Shown here: piece after piece, positions 17,418 through 26,861 of the stretch | How the letters are laid out: the number at the start of each line of letters is the position of its first letter | How positions within the stretch are numbered: the stretch's first letter is position 1 | Assembly (NCBI GenBank): GCA_963699835.1 | Contig: CAVOVJ010000003.1 | Location: forward strand, 372,001-436,000 | Length of the DNA stretch: 64,000 nucleotides | From: BM003 sp963699835 | GTDB lineage: Bacteria > Pseudomonadota > Gammaproteobacteria > Steroidobacterales > BM003 | Direction: 5' to 3' | Position numbers and translations under genes: made by a program | The notes under the pieces: generated by a model | The model's database searches: none | Told to the model about the DNA's origin: nothing | Seen by the model: the letters and a program-made list of their open reading frames with translations, nothing else

Positions 17418-18828
17418 AGTGGAGCGGGCGCGCGCGCAAAGCGCCGGTAAACCGATGCCGGCGCGGATCTGGCGTACCTCGACGTTCCGCTTCGCGGCGC
17501 TGTACATGGTGCTGTTCGCTATCTCGGTGGTACTGCTGTTGTGGCTGATTTACTGGATGACCGCGGGCTTCATGGCGCGGCAGACCGACGAGACGATCGA
17601 AGCCGAAATCATAGGCCTCGCGGAACAGTACCGGAGGCGTGGCCTGAACGGTCTCGGCGAGGTCATTGCCGAACGCATGCGAGCCGATCCGGACGGTTCG
17701 TCTATTTATCTTTTTGCAACGCCCGATTACAAGCCGCTCGCCGGCAATCTCGACCAGTGGCCACCGCTGGTGGCGGATGAAGACGGCTGGCTGAACTTCC
17801 CGCGCCAGGACACCGTGGCCGGCGAGGTGCCGGCGCGCGCGCGGTTGTTCGTGTTGCGCGACGGTTTGCATTTGCTGGTCGGGCGCGACATCCGCGAATT
17901 GGTCCGCACCGAAGCAATGATCCGGCGCGGACTGATCTGGGGGCTTGCTCTTAGCGTGGCGTTGGGCCTGCTTGGCGGGCTGCTGATGAGCCGGCGTATC
18001 AACCGGCGCATCGAGGCGATCAACGAAACCAGCCGCGAGATCATGAACGGCGATCTCTCCCGTCGTATCCCCGATCGCGGCAGCGGCGACGAATTCGACA
18101 AGTTGAGCGAACAGCTGAATGCGATGCTCGATCGCATTGAGGAGTTGATGGAGGGCGTACGTCATGTCACGGACAACATCGCGCATGATCTGCGCAGCCC
18201 GCTGACCCGGCTGCGCACACGTCTCGAGATGCTCCAGGCTAGCGCCGGCAGTGAACTGGACGCAGCCGGTGTCGCGGAGTGCATCGCAGAGTCGGACCAG
18301 CTGCTGCAGACGTTTAGCGCCCTGTTGCGGATCGCTCGCATCGAATCTCACGGACGACGGAAAGCGGCTTTCGTCGCACTCGATCAGCTTGCCGATGATG
18401 TTGTCGGGATGTACCAGGCGGTCGCGGAAGAAAAGGACGTTACGCTCAAGGCCGGGTTGGTCCCGGTAACGGTTGCCGGTGATCGCGACCTGCTGTTCCA
18501 GGCGCTGGTCAACCTGGTCGACAACGGCATCAAGTACACGCCGCCGGGCGGCTCGGTAACGCTGTCGGTTACGGTTGATGGGGATGACTGCTGCGTCGAG
18601 GTGCGCGACTCCGGGCCGGGAATCTCCGATGCGCATAAAGACAAAGTGACCCGGCGTTTCTACCGTGTTGATGGCGCCCGTGGCGAAAAAGGCAACGGCC
18701 TGGGTCTTAGCCTGGTCGCGGCCGTGGCACAGCAGCACGGTGCGCGGCTCGAATTCGGCGACGGAAATCCGGGACTCGTCGCGCGGTTGCGTCTGCCGCG
18801 GACGGCACACAAGGCAGCAACCGCCTGA
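17407..18828 (+). CDS. Sensor histidine kinase partner of the response regulator
   Basis: A 474-residue inner-membrane kinase when started at the GTG at 17407, which overlaps the regulator stop by 11 bases. It has two membrane segments (ALYMVLFAISVVLLLWLIYW and LIWGLALSVALGLLGGLL) around a periplasmic sensor of about 130 residues with no recognised ligand motif. A HAMP linker (SRRINRRIEAINETSREI) follows. The transmitter has the H box with His260 (NIAHDLRSPLTRLRTRLE), N box with Asn373 (VNLVDNGIKYTPPGG), G1 (RDSGPGIS), F box (RRFYRVD) and G2 (GEKGNGLGLSLVAAV). All key residues are intact. An ATG at 17455 is an alternative start. Confidence 0.93.
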   Translation: MTTEVERARAQSAGKPMPARIWRTSTFRFAALYMVLFAISVVLLLWLIYWMTAGFMARQTDETIEAEIIGLAEQYRRRGLNGLGEVIAERMRADPDGSSIYLFATPDYKPLAGNLDQWPPLVADEDGWLNFPRQDTVAGEVPARARLFVLRDGLHLLVGRDIRELVRTEAMIRRGLIWGLALSVALGLLGGLLMSRRINRRIEAINETSREIMNGDLSRRIPDRGSGDEFDKLSEQLNAMLDRIEELMEGVRHVTDNIAHDLRSPLTRLRTRLEMLQASAGSELDAAGVAECIAESDQLLQTFSALLRIARIESHGRRKAAFVALDQLADDVVGMYQAVAEEKDVTLKAGLVPVTVAGDRDLLFQALVNLVDNGIKYTPPGGSVTLSVTVDGDDCCVEVRDSGPGISDAHKDKVTRRFYRVDGARGEKGNGLGLSLVAAVAQQHGARLEFGDGNPGLVARLRLPRTAHKAATA

Positions 18829-18954
18829 ATTTGGTCGCGTCGTCGGCAAGCTTTGGTCCGCGGCGGGCAGATTGACGTAAAGAGACACACGTCTGCCGCC
18901 TCGACCCATCAGTACGCGGTCCGGTTACCGGGCGACCGATCAGATCCAGCTACG

Positions 18955-19242
18955 CTAATCGGTACTGATGCCTTTTTTCGTTTCAGGCCACCGGCGGAAT
19001 TCCGAGTCGTCCTGGAAGCGCTCTGTCAGCAATTGCAGCAGGACCTCCGGCACATGCTCGGCCTTGACCCGGCGCCAGTACTCGTAATCGGAATCGCCCC
19101 ACATCTCCCTGACCGATTCGCCGAGATCGTAGCCTGCGAGCACGAGGTCGCCATTTTCGTCGAAATAAGCTTCGAGCAGACTGACCTCGCGATTGTCAGA
19201 GCGCGCTTCCTTCAATGTGACGCTGTGTTTGCGCTCCGTCAT
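18955..19242 (-). CDS. Small conserved protein of unknown function
   Basis: A 95-residue acidic cytoplasmic protein. The central part, ENGDLVLAGYDLGESVREMW followed by GDSDYEYWRRVKAEH, is a pattern I have seen in conserved uncharacterised bacterial proteins of this size, but I cannot assign a function. It reads like a compact alpha/beta domain: two strands, then helices (EHVPEVLLQLLTERF). It lies 23 bases after the M28 peptidase gene on the same strand, so the two may be cotranscribed. Confidence 0.75.
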   Translation of the reverse strand: MTERKHSVTLKEARSDNREVSLLEAYFDENGDLVLAGYDLGESVREMWGDSDYEYWRRVKAEHVPEVLLQLLTERFQDDSEFRRWPETKKGISTD

Positions 19243-19265
19243 CGATCCGGGATTACCAGCCGCAG

Positions 19266-20942
19266 TTAGGGTTTGCCGAATTTGTCGCCGAAAAAGTCAC
19301 CCTCGTTCCAGGTCGGGCGGGCGTCGGCATCGGCGATTTCCTGGCCAATTCGTACATTCGCACGGGCAAACCTGAGCGCCGAATCCCAGTCGAACGGGCG
19401 GGTCAGGTCGTCGCTCGGCCGGTGATAGTGTTTGGCGAGATGGTCACGGAACAGCGCCTGGCCGTCGATTTCCGGGTCCGTCGAGTTGAAGCCCGGAACA
19501 AGGAACACCGACGGAATGCCCTGGCGCACAAACGAATACTGGTCGCTGCGGATGAACAGCACTTCCTCCGGCATTGGATCCGGCGTCAGCGCCAGACCCT
19601 CGACCGTAACCGCTTTCCCGATGGGCGCCTGGAGCGAGGAATGTTGGGCGCCGAACGCAATAACGTCCGCCAGCGGGTATAGCAACAACGGCATATCGAG
19701 ATTGACGTTGGCGACGATAGAATCCGACGGCACCGTCGGATAATGTGCGAAGTAGTCCGAGCCCAGCAGGCCGCGCTCCTCGCCGGTTACCGCCACGATC
19801 AGGATCGAGCGCCGCGGCCGTTTCTCCATCGTCGTGAACGCCCGTGCCGCCTCGATCAATAACGACACTCCGACGGCGTTGTCGTAGAAGCCGTTATAGA
19901 TATCGTCGCCATTTACCGGGGTGCCGACGCCGATATGATCGAGGTGCGCCGAAAAGACGACATATTCGTCGGCAAGTTCGGGATCGCTGCCGCGGATGAT
20001 ACCGATGACATTCGGGCTGGTAACCTCACTGTGATCGCTTTTCTGGCGCAGTGTCACCTCGATCCCCAGGGGCGTTGACATGGGCTTGCCCGAGTCAGCT
20101 GCATCGAGCGCGTCTTCGAAACTGATAGGCGTGAGCTCGAAAATGTCGGGGGCCACCATCTCGCTGATTGCGGCGCTTCCCTCCAGTTCCGGGTGATGAT
20201 CGGCGGCATGGCCGGAGAGATTGATCCACGACATGCCGGCGGTGACTCCAGCGTTTAGCGTCACCACCTCCCACTCACGGCGTTTCTGGTCGGTCCGCGA
20301 ACGCATCGAGATGTAGCCGACCGCGCCGCGTTTCACCATCTCGTCGCGTTTGGTCCGGCCCGACGAATAGAACGCACGCTCGTTATGCGGGAAGGTTGCC
20401 GGTGCCCCGCCAAAAATCGCGACGATTTTGCCCTCGACATCGACACCATCGTAGTCGGAATAGCCGAGTTCCGGCGCATGCACACCGAAGCCCGCATAGA
20501 CGACCTCGGCGCGCACGCTGGTCTCGTCACGGACCGGGTCGCCACCCATCACGAAATCCTTTTTCCACTCGAGATCGCCGTCGCCGAGATCGCCGTGGAC
20601 TGTAACCGCGGCGCTTTCGATGTCGAGGCGCCGGGTCAGTAATGGCACCGGCTGAAACCAGCCGTCGCGTCCGCCCGGTTCCAATCCGAGCGCCTCGAAC
20701 CGGGCGGCGACGTATTCGGCTGCCTCATCGTAGCCCGGTTCGCCGCTCATTCTTCCCTTGCGCGCGTCGTCGGCGAGAAATTTCAGATGAGCTTCGAGGT
20801 TCTCACGCTTGATCGCGGCGAGGCCCGCGTCAGTGACATCCACGGCCGGGGTCAGGCTGTCTTGCGACGACGGTTCATCCGCCGGTTTGCCGCAGCCGGT
20901 AATACTCAAAGCCAGAACAGACAGCAAAAATAGACGTTTCAA
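19266..20942 (-). CDS. M28-family zinc peptidase, predicted lipoprotein
   Basis: A secreted metallopeptidase of about 558 residues. I prefer the TTG at 20942, which gives MKRLFLLSVLALSITGC: a short basic start, a hydrophobic core and a lipobox (ITGC). That predicts a lipid-anchored protein. A PA-like insert domain occupies about 130-280. The catalytic M28 domain follows with FSAHLDHIG (first zinc ligands), DNAVGVSLLIEAARAF, the catalytic Glu pair in VTGEERGLLGSDYFAH, an Asp ligand in NVNLDMP and a C-terminal HRPSDDLTRPFDW. The order matches aminopeptidases and related M28 enzymes of proteobacteria. An alternative TTG start at 20957 adds five residues. Confidence 0.9.
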   Translation of the reverse strand: MKRLFLLSVLALSITGCGKPADEPSSQDSLTPAVDVTDAGLAAIKRENLEAHLKFLADDARKGRMSGEPGYDEAAEYVAARFEALGLEPGGRDGWFQPVPLLTRRLDIESAAVTVHGDLGDGDLEWKKDFVMGGDPVRDETSVRAEVVYAGFGVHAPELGYSDYDGVDVEGKIVAIFGGAPATFPHNERAFYSSGRTKRDEMVKRGAVGYISMRSRTDQKRREWEVVTLNAGVTAGMSWINLSGHAADHHPELEGSAAISEMVAPDIFELTPISFEDALDAADSGKPMSTPLGIEVTLRQKSDHSEVTSPNVIGIIRGSDPELADEYVVFSAHLDHIGVGTPVNGDDIYNGFYDNAVGVSLLIEAARAFTTMEKRPRRSILIVAVTGEERGLLGSDYFAHYPTVPSDSIVANVNLDMPLLLYPLADVIAFGAQHSSLQAPIGKAVTVEGLALTPDPMPEEVLFIRSDQYSFVRQGIPSVFLVPGFNSTDPEIDGQALFRDHLAKHYHRPSDDLTRPFDWDSALRFARANVRIGQEIADADARPTWNEGDFFGDKFGKP

Positions 20943-21348
20943 TGGTTCGTACCCCAATCGCTGGATGCAGAGTGGCGTCGATCATATCATCGACCCCGCT
21001 TTATCCTCGGCCACACTATCGTCGCGGCAAAGTGATGGCATTCACCGCGAATCCTTGCGCTGGTCATCACGCAACCTGCCTCTCGCCGGGACAGAAAACC
21101 TTGCCGCGCAATTTGTGGCTGACACGCTCGGGTCGAGTTAACGGAGCCGATGGCGGGATCTCGAGCGTTGCGCTTGAGACCGACGCCCGACGCGAGACGC
21201 ATAGATTCAGCGCGTTTGCCCCGCCGTTGGCGCCACTTCGCGCTTAGAATGGGCAGCATGTTCTCGCGCGCCGCTATCGGGCGCAGATTTCGCCGTTACC
21301 AGGGCGCTCCGCTGCTGGTCGGGCAGCAGACGCAAGGAGTTGACGATA
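20943..21348. other. Divergent intergenic region of about 400 bases
   Basis: This separates the minus-strand peptidase from the plus-strand Na/Pi cotransporter, so it should hold both promoters. Short open frames on both strands have no similarity that I recognise, and I see no structured RNA. The AAGGAG at 21334-21339 is the ribosome binding site of the cotransporter gene. Confidence 0.4.
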
Positions 21349-23139
21349 ATGAGTCGCATCGCCACCGGATTTTCACGGTTCAGGACCGGGCGGGCATTCT
21401 GGGTCCTCTTGATTGGCCTGGTAACCGCTACCGCCATCGCGGCCGAGAGCGGTGAAGCCGCGGATATCGACTGGTTCACGCTGCTGATGAGTCTGTTCGG
21501 CGGGCTGGCGCTTTTTCTCTTCGGTATCGACCAGATGTCGGAGGGTCTGAAAGCCGTTGCCGGTCAACGCATGGCGAGTCTTCTTGGCGGAATGACCCGG
21601 AATCGTTTTCTCGGCGCCCTGACCGGGGCGATCGTTACAGCGGTGCTGAACTCATCTTCGGTGACCACGGTGCTCGTTGTCAGCTTTATCACCGCCGGGA
21701 TCATGACATTGCCGCAATCCATCGGTGTAATCATGGGCGCGAATATTGGCAGTACGATGACCGCGCAGATCGTGGCTTTCAACGTTACCCAGTACGCACT
21801 GATCCCGGTCACGATCGGGTTTGCGATGATTTTTTTCGGCAAAACCGACCGGATGAAGCATTCCGGCGAGATGTTGTTCGGTCTCGGTCTGCTGTTTGGC
21901 GGGATGGGCATCATGAGCGAGGGCATGTATCCGCTGCGCAGCTATCAGCCCTTCCTCGACCTGATGGCGAAAATGGAAAACCCCGTGCTGGGCATTCTGG
22001 TTGGCGCGGGTTTTACCGCGCTTGTACAGTCATCCGCGGCGACTACCGGTATCGCAATTGTGATGGCTGCCGAAGGGCTGTTGTCGCTGCCGGCGGGTAT
22101 TGCGCTCGCGCTCGGCGCCAATATCGGCACCTGCATGACGGCGGTGCTGGCCGCGATCGGTAAACCGGTCGCCGCACGCAGAGCCGCGGCAGCACATGTA
22201 TTGTTTAACGTACTGGGCGTGTTGATCTGGATACCATTTATTGGTCTGCTGGCCGGGATAGTGGTCGACATTTCGCCGTCGGCGCCGCAGCTCGAGGGGG
22301 CGGCACGGATGGCAGCCGAAGTGCCGCGGCAGATTGCCAATGCTCACACGACATTCAATGTTATCAATACGATTCTCTTTATCGGCTTTGCCGGCTGGTT
22401 CGCAAAGGCCGTGGAACGAATCGTTCCCGAGAGGCCCGAGAGCACGAAAGAGATCATACGGCCGAAGTACATCGACGAGGCATTGCTAGACACGCCGACG
22501 CTTGCACTGAATGCGGCGCGCATGGAGGTACAGCATCTCGGTGAGATCGCGATGCAAATGGTGCACCAGGTCGGGCCCGCGATCCGCAACCGCAGCAACG
22601 AAGAACTCGAGACGCTCGAGCGTCTCGGCGACCAGGTCGATCTGTTGCATGCGCATATCATCGATTATCTCGGCGAGGTTCGGCGCCATGAACTGACCGA
22701 GGGGCAGACGGACGCATTCCTGCGCCTGATGCGCGGTGCGGACGAGGTCGAGCGGATCGGTGAAGTGGTCGGGTCAGAGATCATTGCAATCGGGCGGACG
22801 CTGATTGCGGAGAACCTCAAGGCCAGCGATACGACGCGCCACACCCTGGATGCGCTCTACTGGCGGGTTTGCGATTCGGTCCAGGAAGCGATAACCGCAA
22901 TCGCCGAGCTCGATGCGAACCGGGCAAACAACGTGATCAACATGAAAGGCGAGATCAACGGCTTGATCGAAGACGCGCTGAATTACCAGGCCGAGCGGGT
23001 GTCACCGACCGATCCGGAATTGATCCGGGCGTTTCGGATCGAAGACAAAGTCATCGATGCGCTCAAGCGTATCTACTCGCTATCGAAACGGATTTCGAAG
23101 CTGTTGCTGCCGGTGGCGGTGGCGGCAAAGGCGTCGTGA
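21349..23139 (+). CDS. Na/Pi cotransporter family protein with PhoU domain
   Basis: A 596-residue inner-membrane protein (NptA/YjbB-like) that moves phosphate with sodium. The ATG at 21349 is nine bases after AAGGAG; a TTG at 21340 is too close. Two inverted Na/Pi cotransporter repeats each carry the diagnostic QSS/NSS motif: VTAVLNSSSVTTVLVVSFITA and ALVQSSAATTGIAIVM. Both are followed by MGANIGSTMTA or LGANIGTCMTAV. The last 190 residues form a PhoU-like helical domain (MHQVGPAIRNRSNEELETLER), which in other systems couples phosphate status to transport. No pst or phoB genes are nearby. Confidence 0.92.
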   Translation: MSRIATGFSRFRTGRAFWVLLIGLVTATAIAAESGEAADIDWFTLLMSLFGGLALFLFGIDQMSEGLKAVAGQRMASLLGGMTRNRFLGALTGAIVTAVLNSSSVTTVLVVSFITAGIMTLPQSIGVIMGANIGSTMTAQIVAFNVTQYALIPVTIGFAMIFFGKTDRMKHSGEMLFGLGLLFGGMGIMSEGMYPLRSYQPFLDLMAKMENPVLGILVGAGFTALVQSSAATTGIAIVMAAEGLLSLPAGIALALGANIGTCMTAVLAAIGKPVAARRAAAAHVLFNVLGVLIWIPFIGLLAGIVVDISPSAPQLEGAARMAAEVPRQIANAHTTFNVINTILFIGFAGWFAKAVERIVPERPESTKEIIRPKYIDEALLDTPTLALNAARMEVQHLGEIAMQMVHQVGPAIRNRSNEELETLERLGDQVDLLHAHIIDYLGEVRRHELTEGQTDAFLRLMRGADEVERIGEVVGSEIIAIGRTLIAENLKASDTTRHTLDALYWRVCDSVQEAITAIAELDANRANNVINMKGEINGLIEDALNYQAERVSPTDPELIRAFRIEDKVIDALKRIYSLSKRISKLLLPVAVAAKAS

Positions 23140-23182
23140 TATGTGGCGGGCGGGCGCTGCCAGGGACGGCAATGCGCCAGCC

Positions 23183-23563
23183 TCACGGGTTTTTGCTCTC
23201 GACAAAGCAGACGCCGGACTCGCAGCGCTTAAGGTAGCGGCCGCGGCTGATGCGCCGATACACCTGGTCGAACGATGCACACAAACGCAGCGATCTGATC
23301 AGCCAGGCGATCCGGCGGTAGCCGGGTAATTCGTCCCACAACGCCAGGAATGCATAGCCACCGGCGTGGAGACGGCCATGGCGGTCGCGCACATGGAGAT
23401 GCTCCATCGCGTCAGCGAATGAAACGCCCTCGGCGGCAAGCGCCTCCGGTTCGGCCATCAGGTCGGTCCACGCCAGTCGCCGCGCCCAGTCCATGCGCCG
23501 GTAGTGGCGGACCCCGCGCATGCAGACAGGGCAGCCGCTGTCGTAGTACATCGTCGTTTTCAT
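23183..23563 (-). CDS. DCC-family (DUF393) thiol-disulfide oxidoreductase-like protein
   Basis: A 126-residue thioredoxin-fold protein of the DCC family. The name comes from the Asp8-x2-Cys11-x2-Cys14 signature seen here as YYDSGCPVCMRGVRHY. The middle part (FADAMEHLHVRDRHGRLHAGG) and the C-terminal RRISRGRYLKRC are also typical. Family members are presumed redox proteins but their substrates are unknown. The start at 23563 is favoured because the upstream extension to 23611 has no family similarity. It is convergent with the Na/Pi cotransporter and divergent from ubiE. Confidence 0.88.
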   Translation of the reverse strand: MKTTMYYDSGCPVCMRGVRHYRRMDWARRLAWTDLMAEPEALAAEGVSFADAMEHLHVRDRHGRLHAGGYAFLALWDELPGYRRIAWLIRSLRLCASFDQVYRRISRGRYLKRCESGVCFVESKNP

Positions 23564-23656
23564 GTTTGTGGTTTCGTCCGCGCGGCGCACGCGGACGCAT
23601 CCTGACGGCACCGCGAGTGGTTCCTATTGTAAACTGACGCGCTGCGGAGGTACTGC

Positions 23657-24388
23657 GTGACAAATCTGTCCAAAACATTTGGTGAGCGAGAAGTCGCACC
23701 CCCCGAACGCGAAGCGCTGGTTCGCAGCGTATTCCGGCGGGTTGCCGATCGTTACGACCTGATGAACGATTTGATGAGCTTCGGTATCCATCGGCTGTGG
23801 AAGCGCAGCCTCGCATGGGCCGTGGACCCGCGCCCGGGGCAGTTGATCGTGGATCTCGCCGGCGGCACCGGGGACGTGGCGCGCCTGGTCATGGGCGCCG
23901 ACCGGCGGGTCATCGTAATCGACCCCAGCGTCGAGATGATGCGGGCCGGCCGTGACAGTCGTAAATCGCTGGTGGACTGGTCTGCCGGCACTGCGGAGTC
24001 GATGCCGCTTCCCGATGCCTCCGTCGACACGTTGACGATCTCATTCGGAATCCGCAATGTCACCGATATCGATACCGCGCTGGCGGAAATCTGGCGCGTG
24101 CTGAAGCCGGGCGGACGTCTTCTTTGTCTCGAGTTTTCGACCCCGGCGGCGCCGATACGGCCTTTTTACGAGGCCTACAACCGCCATGTGATTCCGCGTC
24201 TCGGGGCGATGGTTGCACGTCATCCCGACGCCTATCACTACCTTATCGAGTCGATCCGGCGTTTCCCGGACCAGGAAGAAATGAAGAGTCTGCTAGAAGC
24301 CCGGCAATTCACGGACGTTTATTACCGTAATTACAGTTTCGGTATTGCATGTCTGCATATTGGCTCCCGACCGGACGATGCGGGTTGA
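23657..24388 (+). CDS. ubiE: Demethylmenaquinone / ubiquinone C-methyltransferase
   Basis: A SAM-dependent methyltransferase that methylates the ring carbon of demethylmenaquinone and of the ubiquinone precursor. The 243-residue product starts at a GTG. It has the UbiE N-terminal motif VFRRVADRYDLMNDLMSFGIHR with LWKR, the SAM site IVDLAGGTGDVARLV, SFGIRNVTDIDTALAEIWRVLKPGG, and LCLEFSTPAAPIRPFYEAYN. It overlaps menE by 11 bases. Because the organism also has coq7, ubiH and ubiI, this single enzyme probably serves both quinones, hence the alternative name menG. Confidence 0.95.
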   Translation: MTNLSKTFGEREVAPPEREALVRSVFRRVADRYDLMNDLMSFGIHRLWKRSLAWAVDPRPGQLIVDLAGGTGDVARLVMGADRRVIVIDPSVEMMRAGRDSRKSLVDWSAGTAESMPLPDASVDTLTISFGIRNVTDIDTALAEIWRVLKPGGRLLCLEFSTPAAPIRPFYEAYNRHVIPRLGAMVARHPDAYHYLIESIRRFPDQEEMKSLLEARQFTDVYYRNYSFGIACLHIGSRPDDAG

Positions 24389-25802
24389 AGTTGCCGCGCT
24401 TGCACGGTTGATCGACGCGGCCGCCCCCGCGGCTGCCGCGCTGGACGATGGTCGGCGTGCAGTTAGCTATGCCGATCTGCGACTTCGTGTAAACCACCTC
24501 GCCGGGAGGCTCGCCGCGATGGCCGGGCTGGAAGACGGCCCGGTGGTGATCGTGAACCGGAATCCGTTGCGGCGCGCGCTGACGGTCTGGCTCGGTGCGG
24601 CCAGCGGTCGCGATGTTGCGATACTCGACCCCGACCGTGGCGATCTCGATACGGTTCTCCGCAGCATTGCTCCGGCGCTGGTCCTCGCCGGGCAGGGTGA
24701 GTTCAGAGGGCCATGGGTGACTCTGCCATGCGCATGGCTCGACGACCCGGTCGAGGCAGATCAGGAAGATGATGCAGCACAAATGACCAATCAGGCAGGC
24801 TGGCTGGTGGCGAGTAGTGGAACTGAAGGACCCGCCCGGATCGCACGGCTCTCGCAAGCCGCGATTCTCGCTCACGCGCGCGCCAGCAACTCCGCGACCG
24901 GGCTCGGCCCGGGCGATGTCTGGCTGACGCCGATCTCGTTGCAGCATATTGGCGGGCTCGCGGTCCTGTCGCGCTGTGCCCTTGCCGGCGCGTGTGCGCT
25001 GTTGCATGAATTTTTCGATCCGCATCGGATCGTCGAAACGATAATGGCCGGGGAGGTTTCCCATCTGTCGCTGGTGCCGGCGATGCTGGATCGGGTCCTG
25101 GATTATGCAGACGGGGTGAGACCGCCGCGGCGGCTGCGTTGCGTGCTGATCGGGGGTGCCACGCTGCACCCGGCTATCGCCGAGCGCGCGCGCACCGCCG
25201 GCTGGCCGGTGTGGGTCGCCTACGGCATGACCGAAACCGGTTCACACGTGACTTTCGAGGCGGTGGCGGAAGGGTGGGAAGCCGGGCGGGTAGGCCGGCC
25301 ACTGCAAGGCGTTCGTATCGCCATCGACGAGGAAACCGGTGTTGCGTTCGCCGGAACGGGCCCGATACGCATCGAGGGTCCTGTCGTAATGGACGGCTAC
25401 CTGCAGGGGTCGGGTGCGGTAGCCAATGTCGACGGTGTATTTGTCAGCGGCGATCTCGGCCGAATAGACGACCAGGGCAAGCTGCACCTGCTTGGGCGCG
25501 CGGACGATGTGTTGATCAGTGGTGGCGTCAATCTGCATCCGGCAAGCGTAGAACGACTGCTCGGGCAATGTCCCGGTGTCGCTGATGTCGCCGTGACCGC
25601 GGTGGACGACCCGCGATGGGGGGACCTGCTTGTCGCGATTTTCTGTGGTGACGCCGATAAGTCCGATGTCGAGCGTTGGTGCCGCGAGCATCTTCAACCG
25701 GCACAACGCCCGCGCCGCTTTTTGCGCTTGCCGGTCCTGCCGCGAAACAGCGGCGGCAAGCTCGAACGCGAGATTCTACGGCGTCTTGCGCGCGATGGTT
25801 GA
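24378..25802 (+). CDS. menE: o-Succinylbenzoate-CoA ligase
   Basis: An acyl-adenylate-forming enzyme that activates o-succinylbenzoate for ring closure by MenB. The 474-residue product starts at the ATG at 24378, inside the end of ubiE. The AMP-binding core shows a P-loop-like VASSGTEGPARIARLSQ, in which the usual lysine is replaced. YGMTETGSHVTFEAV, the SGDLGRIDDQGKLHLLGRAD hinge region, and the catalytic lysine of RNSGGKLEREILR follow. Placement among men genes fixes the substrate more firmly than sequence alone. The 3' end overlaps the convergent menC by 27 bases. Confidence 0.9.
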   Translation: MRVEVAALARLIDAAAPAAAALDDGRRAVSYADLRLRVNHLAGRLAAMAGLEDGPVVIVNRNPLRRALTVWLGAASGRDVAILDPDRGDLDTVLRSIAPALVLAGQGEFRGPWVTLPCAWLDDPVEADQEDDAAQMTNQAGWLVASSGTEGPARIARLSQAAILAHARASNSATGLGPGDVWLTPISLQHIGGLAVLSRCALAGACALLHEFFDPHRIVETIMAGEVSHLSLVPAMLDRVLDYADGVRPPRRLRCVLIGGATLHPAIAERARTAGWPVWVAYGMTETGSHVTFEAVAEGWEAGRVGRPLQGVRIAIDEETGVAFAGTGPIRIEGPVVMDGYLQGSGAVANVDGVFVSGDLGRIDDQGKLHLLGRADDVLISGGVNLHPASVERLLGQCPGVADVAVTAVDDPRWGDLLVAIFCGDADKSDVERWCREHLQPAQRPRRFLRLPVLPRNSGGKLEREILRRLARDG

Positions 25803-26861
25803 GCCTGAAGCGAACGGCGCAAGATCCGGGTCGAGTCCGAGTCCGGCCGTGGCGGGCAAATGCAGCAGACCGCGGGCGATCGACAGTGGCGGGGCGAAGT
25901 CGGTACGCAGCCAGTCGCTGGTCGCCAGGCCATGAGCCAGGCCGTTATCGAGTGCCGCGGCGACATGGCAAGCGGCGCGCACGCCTACTGCCGAGTCGAC
26001 GCTGGTGGTGACGACGGTCTCATGCTCGGTTGCGGCTGCGAGCGCAATGATCGGTAGCAGACCGCCCACGGCCATGGGTTTCAGTACCTGGCGTCTTACC
26101 GGCAGCACCCCGATGCCGCCTCGATGCAGCGACTCATCCAGTGCGATGGCAAACGGCACTGCCGCCTGGAGCGCGCGCAACTGCTCGCAGCTTGCGTCAG
26201 AAGCCGGTTCCTCGACAGCTTCGATCCGGGTTTCATCGAGGGCGGGCAGAATCGACCGCGCGGTGGCCAGCGTCCAGCCGCGATTAACATCGAGGCGCAG
26301 CCGGATGTTCAGCGGAAGCTGTGCCAGCAGCGAGTGAAGTGCGGCCAGTTCTGTCTCCGGTGCGGCGGTGCCGAGTTTCAGTTTCAACACGTCGAAACCC
26401 GCGTCGACCGCACGCCGGGCGAGGGTCGGCCAGTCCAGGTGTGCGCCGATCATCGCGTTGACCCGCACCGCGCGACTGGCGCCGGGCGCAAGCAGCTGGT
26501 GCAAGGGGAGATTGCACGCGCGGGCCTGAAGGTCAAGCAACGCGGTTTCGCAGGCGCAACGGACGGCGGGGGTTGCGGAGGGGGCCGCCGGTAGCGAGTC
26601 GAGTGCCGCGGCGAGCGGTTCTCCGAGCAGTGCTTTCGCCGTCTCGGCCAACACCTCTTTTGCCGCATCGTGGGTTTCGGTACCTGCGCCGGACAGCGGC
26701 GCACAGTCGCCAAACCCGAGCCGGCCATGATTGTCGCGCAGGCGCAGCAACCAGCCGGTACGCACCGAGGTTGTGCCGCGCGCGGAGGTCCAGGACCGGC
26801 GTAATTCCAGGGCATACGCCTGCCATGTGGCCTCGAGCACCGTTGCCTGTCGATCACCCAA
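25776..26861 (-). CDS. menC: o-Succinylbenzoate synthase
   Basis: An enolase-superfamily enzyme that dehydrates SHCHC to o-succinylbenzoate in menaquinone synthesis. The 361-residue protein has the N-terminal capping domain (GFGDCAPLSG) and a barrel carrying the KxK acid/base pair (FDVLKLKLG). The metal ligands are in RLDVNRGW, EAVEEPA and ALDESLHRGG, and the second catalytic lysine is in VLKPMAVGG. The start is uncertain: a TTG at 26861 overlaps the menA stop by 8 bases, and a GTG at 26840 is possible. It is the last gene of a minus-strand menB-menA-menC unit. Confidence 0.93.
   Translation of the reverse strand: MGDRQATVLEATWQAYALELRRSWTSARGTTSVRTGWLLRLRDNHGRLGFGDCAPLSGAGTETHDAAKEVLAETAKALLGEPLAAALDSLPAAPSATPAVRCACETALLDLQARACNLPLHQLLAPGASRAVRVNAMIGAHLDWPTLARRAVDAGFDVLKLKLGTAAPETELAALHSLLAQLPLNIRLRLDVNRGWTLATARSILPALDETRIEAVEEPASDASCEQLRALQAAVPFAIALDESLHRGGIGVLPVRRQVLKPMAVGGLLPIIALAAATEHETVVTTSVDSAVGVRAACHVAAALDNGLAHGLATSDWLRTDFAPPLSIARGLLHLPATAGLGLDPDLAPFASGSTIARKTP

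Noticed and set aside
17326..18909. Minus-strand open frame of 527 codons
   Set aside because: Antisense shadow of the histidine kinase, whose H, N, F and G boxes are all intact on the plus strand.
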